Part shown: positions 61,581-64,000 of the stretch, one piece after another
Numbering within the stretch: the first letter of the stretch is position 1
Layout of the letters: each line of letters opens with the position of its first letter
Origin: Rossellomorea aquimaris
GTDB taxonomy: Bacteria; Bacillota; Bacilli; Bacillales; Bacillaceae_B
Length of the DNA stretch: 64,000 nt
Assembly (NCBI RefSeq): GCF_008180865.1
Contig: NZ_VTEX01000001.1
Location: 189,116-253,115, forward strand
Direction: 5' to 3'
Position numbers and translations under genes: made by a program
Notes under the pieces: generated by a model
The model's input: only the letters and a program-made list of their open reading frames with translations
Databases searched by the model: none
Told to the model about the DNA's origin: nothing

Positions 61581-62318
61581 TTGAAGGCATTTGTTTATAT
61601 ACTTATTAGTTCTTTCATGCTCATTAGTGTACCTTCTCCAATGAAAGCAGAGAAGGCACCTCTGATCTTTTCTGTACAATCTTATCCGGGGGAAGAAGGA
61701 TCTCAGATCAGGCTCGTTATTTATAATAATAGTGAAGGGGATAAAAAGATCACTTTCCCTACTAGTCAGATGTTTGACTTTACAATTAAAAACAAAGAGG
61801 GCAAAGTAGTCTATCGGTACAGTCAGGGGAAATCGTTTCTTCAGGCGTTTCAAACCCTTACGTTGAAAAAGGGTGAAACGAAGATTTGGAAAGAAACATG
61901 GGATTATAAGCATGAAGGAAAGCGTGTCGCAAAAGGGCAATATACGATTGAAGCACTGCTGATGGGAGAGGACATGAGTGGATTTGATCATCCTTTGCGG
62001 GCTGAGGATTCATTCACGGTTCCGGATGAAAACCCGTCCTTTAGAGGTGTAAAGGTACTTGAGGTGAAAGGGCGTGTTTCCATCAATGGACAAGCCCGGG
62101 TATCAGATGGCAGTTTTTATTATTCTGTGGAGGACGGACATAGAGTGCTTCTAAAAGAAACATTATTCAAGGTTAATAAAGAAGCACCAAACTGGACTGA
62201 TTTTTCTATCATTCTCCCTGAGCTATCAGGCAGTGCTGAGAAGGTCTTTATAAGTCTTTATGAAAGGGATAAAGGGGATGGGAAGATTCTTCACAGATAT
62301 GTCATCTCCATTCCATGA
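61581..62318 (+). CDS. BsuPI-domain protein (Ipi-like proteinase inhibitor)
   Basis: A 245-residue protein starting at TTG 61581, with AAAGGGG 7 bases before it. Residues 1-23 form a signal peptide ending near MKAEK. Residues about 33-125 carry the BsuPI fold (VIYNNSEGDKKITFPTSQMFDF, KGETKIWKETWD). The extra 110 residues at the C-terminus are unrecognised and beta-rich. B. subtilis Ipi is a 119-residue intracellular inhibitor of the protease IspA, so a secreted, longer version is unusual. A perfect terminator follows. Confidence 0.83.
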   Translation: MKAFVYILISSFMLISVPSPMKAEKAPLIFSVQSYPGEEGSQIRLVIYNNSEGDKKITFPTSQMFDFTIKNKEGKVVYRYSQGKSFLQAFQTLTLKKGETKIWKETWDYKHEGKRVAKGQYTIEALLMGEDMSGFDHPLRAEDSFTVPDENPSFRGVKVLEVKGRVSINGQARVSDGSFYYSVEDGHRVLLKETLFKVNKEAPNWTDFSIILPELSGSAEKVFISLYERDKGDGKILHRYVISIP

Positions 62319-62358
62319 AAAAACGAGGGTTGTCCATTTTGGACAACCCTCGTTTTTT
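62318..62358. terminator. bidirectional terminator
   Basis: A perfect 18-bp stem (62318-62335 with 62341-62358) with a 5-base loop and A/T runs at both ends; it serves the BsuPI gene and the minus-strand DUF3813 gene. Confidence 0.95.
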
Positions 62359-62360
62359 CA

Positions 62361-62552
62361 TTATGACAGGCGGTTTAACTCATCTTGAAGAGCATGAAGC
62401 TGCTTTTGTTCTTCGACATTTGAGTTAGCGTAAGCAGATGACAACGCGTTTTTCGCTTTATCAATGGACAATTGAGCGTTTTCTCCCGTACTGCATGCTT
62501 GTTGGGCAGAATGAACCGCGTTACGGGCCTGTTGGAATAATGGATTACTCAT
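62361..62552 (-). CDS. DUF3813-type small protein
   Basis: A 63-residue helical protein, MSNPLFQQARNAVHSAQQAC start, with the AVHSAQQACSTGENAQLS and SSAYANSNVEEQKQL segments. It resembles the DUF3813 family of Bacillales. Its ATG overlaps the stop of the upstream 49-residue gene by one base (TAATG), so translation is coupled. Function unknown. Confidence 0.8.
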   Translation of the reverse strand: MSNPLFQQARNAVHSAQQACSTGENAQLSIDKAKNALSSAYANSNVEEQKQLHALQDELNRLS

Positions 62553-62701
62553 TACTCCATTCCCCCTAGCCCTTCGCCATGTGAAGCAAGCTTTTTAGCT
62601 TCTGCCTCAGCATACGTCAGATGGTACGGAATACGTTCATCATGTTTTGTTACAGCGATTTTACCTTGTTGTACAAATCGTTTCGATTTATTTCTACCCA
62701 T
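62552..62701 (-). CDS. small protein of 49 residues, unknown family
   Basis: The frame reads MGRNKSKRFVQQGKIAVTKH, then DERIPYHLTYAEAEAKKLAS and HGEGLGGME. AAAAGGGGTGG precedes the ATG at 62701. It is basic at the N-terminus and ends in a Gly-rich tail. One-base overlap with the DUF3813 start indicates an operon of two small genes. It is missed by usual length cut-offs. No function can be given. Confidence 0.75.
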   Translation of the reverse strand: MGRNKSKRFVQQGKIAVTKHDERIPYHLTYAEAEAKKLASHGEGLGGME

Positions 62702-62816
62702 CACTACCACCCCTTTTGCAAGTTGGAACGCATGATGCGCTCCTTTTTAGTATGGCTAAAGCGGTGGTGGATTACAGTAAGAAGATATATCCACAGCTTC
62801 CAAAAACGTTTATGGA

Positions 62817-63632
62817 TTAAAGATTAAAACGTTTTTGCAGGTAGCGTCCGATCCCGTCGTCTTCATTCGAAAATGTCACTTCATTGGCAATATCTTTAAG
62901 GGGATCAATGGCATTCCCCATGGCAACTCCAGTGCCTGCATATTCAAGCATTTCAAGATCGTTATCTTCATCTCCGAATGCAATGATCCGTTCCTGCGGA
63001 ATATTTAAAGATGAAGCAACTCGTTCAATTCCGACAGCTTTATTCAATCCTGACTTAACGATTTCGATGATGTGCCACGGTGCAGCCCAGCGGCGGTGGT
63101 CAATCAATTCTGCATGAACATCATCCAGGTGTGCACGAATTTCCGGAACATCTTCTTCTTCAGCGTGAATGAGCATGGAGGTAGGATGATCAGAAAGTAC
63201 ATTTCGGATGTCTCCAGTTGAGATCGCTGGATTACCCATCATGAATACATCTATGATCTTTTCATCATGATAGTGCAGATACACATCATCCATCACTTCG
63301 GCAACAATGTTGCGGTATTTAAAATCGTCACATGCATCGATGATTTGTTTCGCCACCTTTAAATCCATTGGCTCGTGATACAATCCCCATGAATCGTCAT
63401 TAGGATGATGCACGAATGCACCGTTGAAATTCACTATCGGAGTAGATAGCTTTAATTGTTGATAATACAATTCACTTGCACGATAAGGCCTGCCTGTGGC
63501 AATCATCACCTCGTGTCCTTTCATGCGTGCTTTTTTTATAATATCGTGAGTTTTTGATGAGATTTTCTTCTCATCCGTTAATAGTGTTCCGTCTAAATCC
63601 AGAACAATCAAATGTTTTTCTTGTGCGTTCAT
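62817..63632 (-). CDS. Cof-type HAD phosphatase (YitU-like)
   Basis: A 271-residue HAD hydrolase of the Cof/IIB group. Catalytic Asp12 and Asp14 lie in VLDLDGTLLTDE; motif II is in IATGRPY; the later Lys and the GDEDNDLEMLEYAG block complete the active site. A large C2B cap occupies residues about 85-190. In B. subtilis YitU is one of the phosphatases reported to act on riboflavin precursor phosphate (ARPP); that role is inferred here from place and family. It is divergent from the yitV-like gene. Confidence 0.93.
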   Translation of the reverse strand: MNAQEKHLIVLDLDGTLLTDEKKISSKTHDIIKKARMKGHEVMIATGRPYRASELYYQQLKLSTPIVNFNGAFVHHPNDDSWGLYHEPMDLKVAKQIIDACDDFKYRNIVAEVMDDVYLHYHDEKIIDVFMMGNPAISTGDIRNVLSDHPTSMLIHAEEEDVPEIRAHLDDVHAELIDHRRWAAPWHIIEIVKSGLNKAVGIERVASSLNIPQERIIAFGDEDNDLEMLEYAGTGVAMGNAIDPLKDIANEVTFSNEDDGIGRYLQKRFNL

Positions 63633-63816
63633 GAATACAAATCCCCAATCTTATTGGTATTAAGGCAATTGTAGCGCCAGACATTGAATTTTGTCTACCG
63701 CAGCTTCATATCATTTAAAAAATGTTTACAAACGCTTACGAATTAAATATTATACATACTACCAAATCTAGGATATCATAGTAAAGTGAAATGCATTCAG
63801 GAGGGAGAGACCACAC

Positions 63817-64000
63817 ATGATATTAGTTGACAAATCAACCATTCAAAACATTCCATTTCTTCACCTTGTAAAAGAAGAGTATATAGATAAGCAAGTCCCG
63901 GTATGCTTTTTTATCCACGGGTTTACAAGTGCCAAGGAGCATAATTTACATTACGCCTATTATCTTGCTGAAAAAGGATTTAGAGTGATTCTTCCCGATT
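63817..64000 (+). CDS. alpha/beta hydrolase (YitV-like), 5' part
   Basis: The gene runs off the right edge; 61 codons are seen. GGAGGGAG precedes the ATG. The start MILVDKSTIQNIPFLHLVKE and the oxyanion-type segment PVCFFIHGFTSAKEHN, followed by YYLAEKGFRVILPD, are typical of small bacterial esterases. The nucleophile lies outside the window. Its order after a Cof phosphatase matches B. subtilis yitU-yitV. Confidence 0.85.
   Translation, partial: MILVDKSTIQNIPFLHLVKEEYIDKQVPVCFFIHGFTSAKEHNLHYAYYLAEKGFRVILPD

Noticed and set aside
61332..61991. 219-codon minus-strand frame across yitT and the BsuPI gene
   Set aside because: It is antisense to two well-supported genes, shows no family motif and crosses their intergenic region.
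63720..63760. cre-like ACAAACGCTTACGA stretch before the yitV-like gene
   Set aside because: It misses two fixed cre positions, and the gene has no obvious link to carbon supply.

Overview
This is chromosomal DNA of a low-GC, endospore-forming Bacillaceae bacterium. The evidence is the gerP spore-coat operon, comK, addAB, a TnrA-type nitrogen switch, cre-like sites, and long runs whose gene order I recall from Bacillus subtilis (the comK-yhj-sipV, addBA-yisB-gerP-yisK-yisL-yisN-asnO and yitS-yitT-ipi-yitU-yitV neighbourhoods). A C30-type carotenoid operon and a BaqA-like membrane-anchored amylase point towards the marine Rossellomorea group (formerly Bacillus aquimaris/marisflavi/vietnamensis). 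That genus call is inference. No rRNA, tRNA, insertion sequence, prophage or CRISPR array was seen.

Layout. 1-2.3 kb: the end of an enoyl-CoA hydratase and a membrane-tethered beta-lactamase-fold hydrolase. 2.5-8.5 kb: a malate-use cluster (sensor kinase, response regulator, malic enzyme, 2-hydroxycarboxylate carrier, AEC carrier) with cre-like sites. 8.6-11.6 kb: a YeeE/YedE sulfur transporter, then an XRE-cupin regulator divergent from azlCD. 11.6-11.8 kb: an array of exact 20-bp period. 11.9-19.6 kb: M48 protease, DUF421 protein, IDEAL protein and comK, YhjD-like protein, S9 peptidase, VTT membrane protein and sipV. 19.8-24.7 kb: HD-GYP protein, secreted nuclease, GNAT enzyme and MFS transporter. 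24.8-34.5 kb: addBA, an HNH protein, and the gerPABCDEF operon on the minus strand. 34.6-39.8 kb: DUF418 protein, yisK, yisL, yisN and asnO. 40.1-44.1 kb: a three-gene carotenoid operon. 44.1-46.1 kb: glnK-amt behind two TnrA boxes. 46.2-56.1 kb: MATE transporter and a maltodextrin locus. 56.1-64 kb: SDR enzyme, CoA-disulfide reductase, YajQ, small proteins and the yit cluster.

How the genes work together. The maltodextrin locus makes a complete route. A surface-anchored alpha-amylase cuts starch, MdxE/F/G import the products (their ATPase is not in the window), and a cytoplasmic neopullulanase-type enzyme, divergently transcribed, degrades them. A LacI-family regulator and CcpA sites would control it. 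The malate cluster joins sensing, uptake and oxidative decarboxylation. The carotenoid operon joins a squalene/phytoene synthase to two desaturase/oxidase-type flavoproteins. Its leader carries a textbook sigma-B promoter next to four 11-12-bp direct repeats like those bound by B12-dependent light regulators of the CarH/LitR type. This is the most interesting signal in the window.
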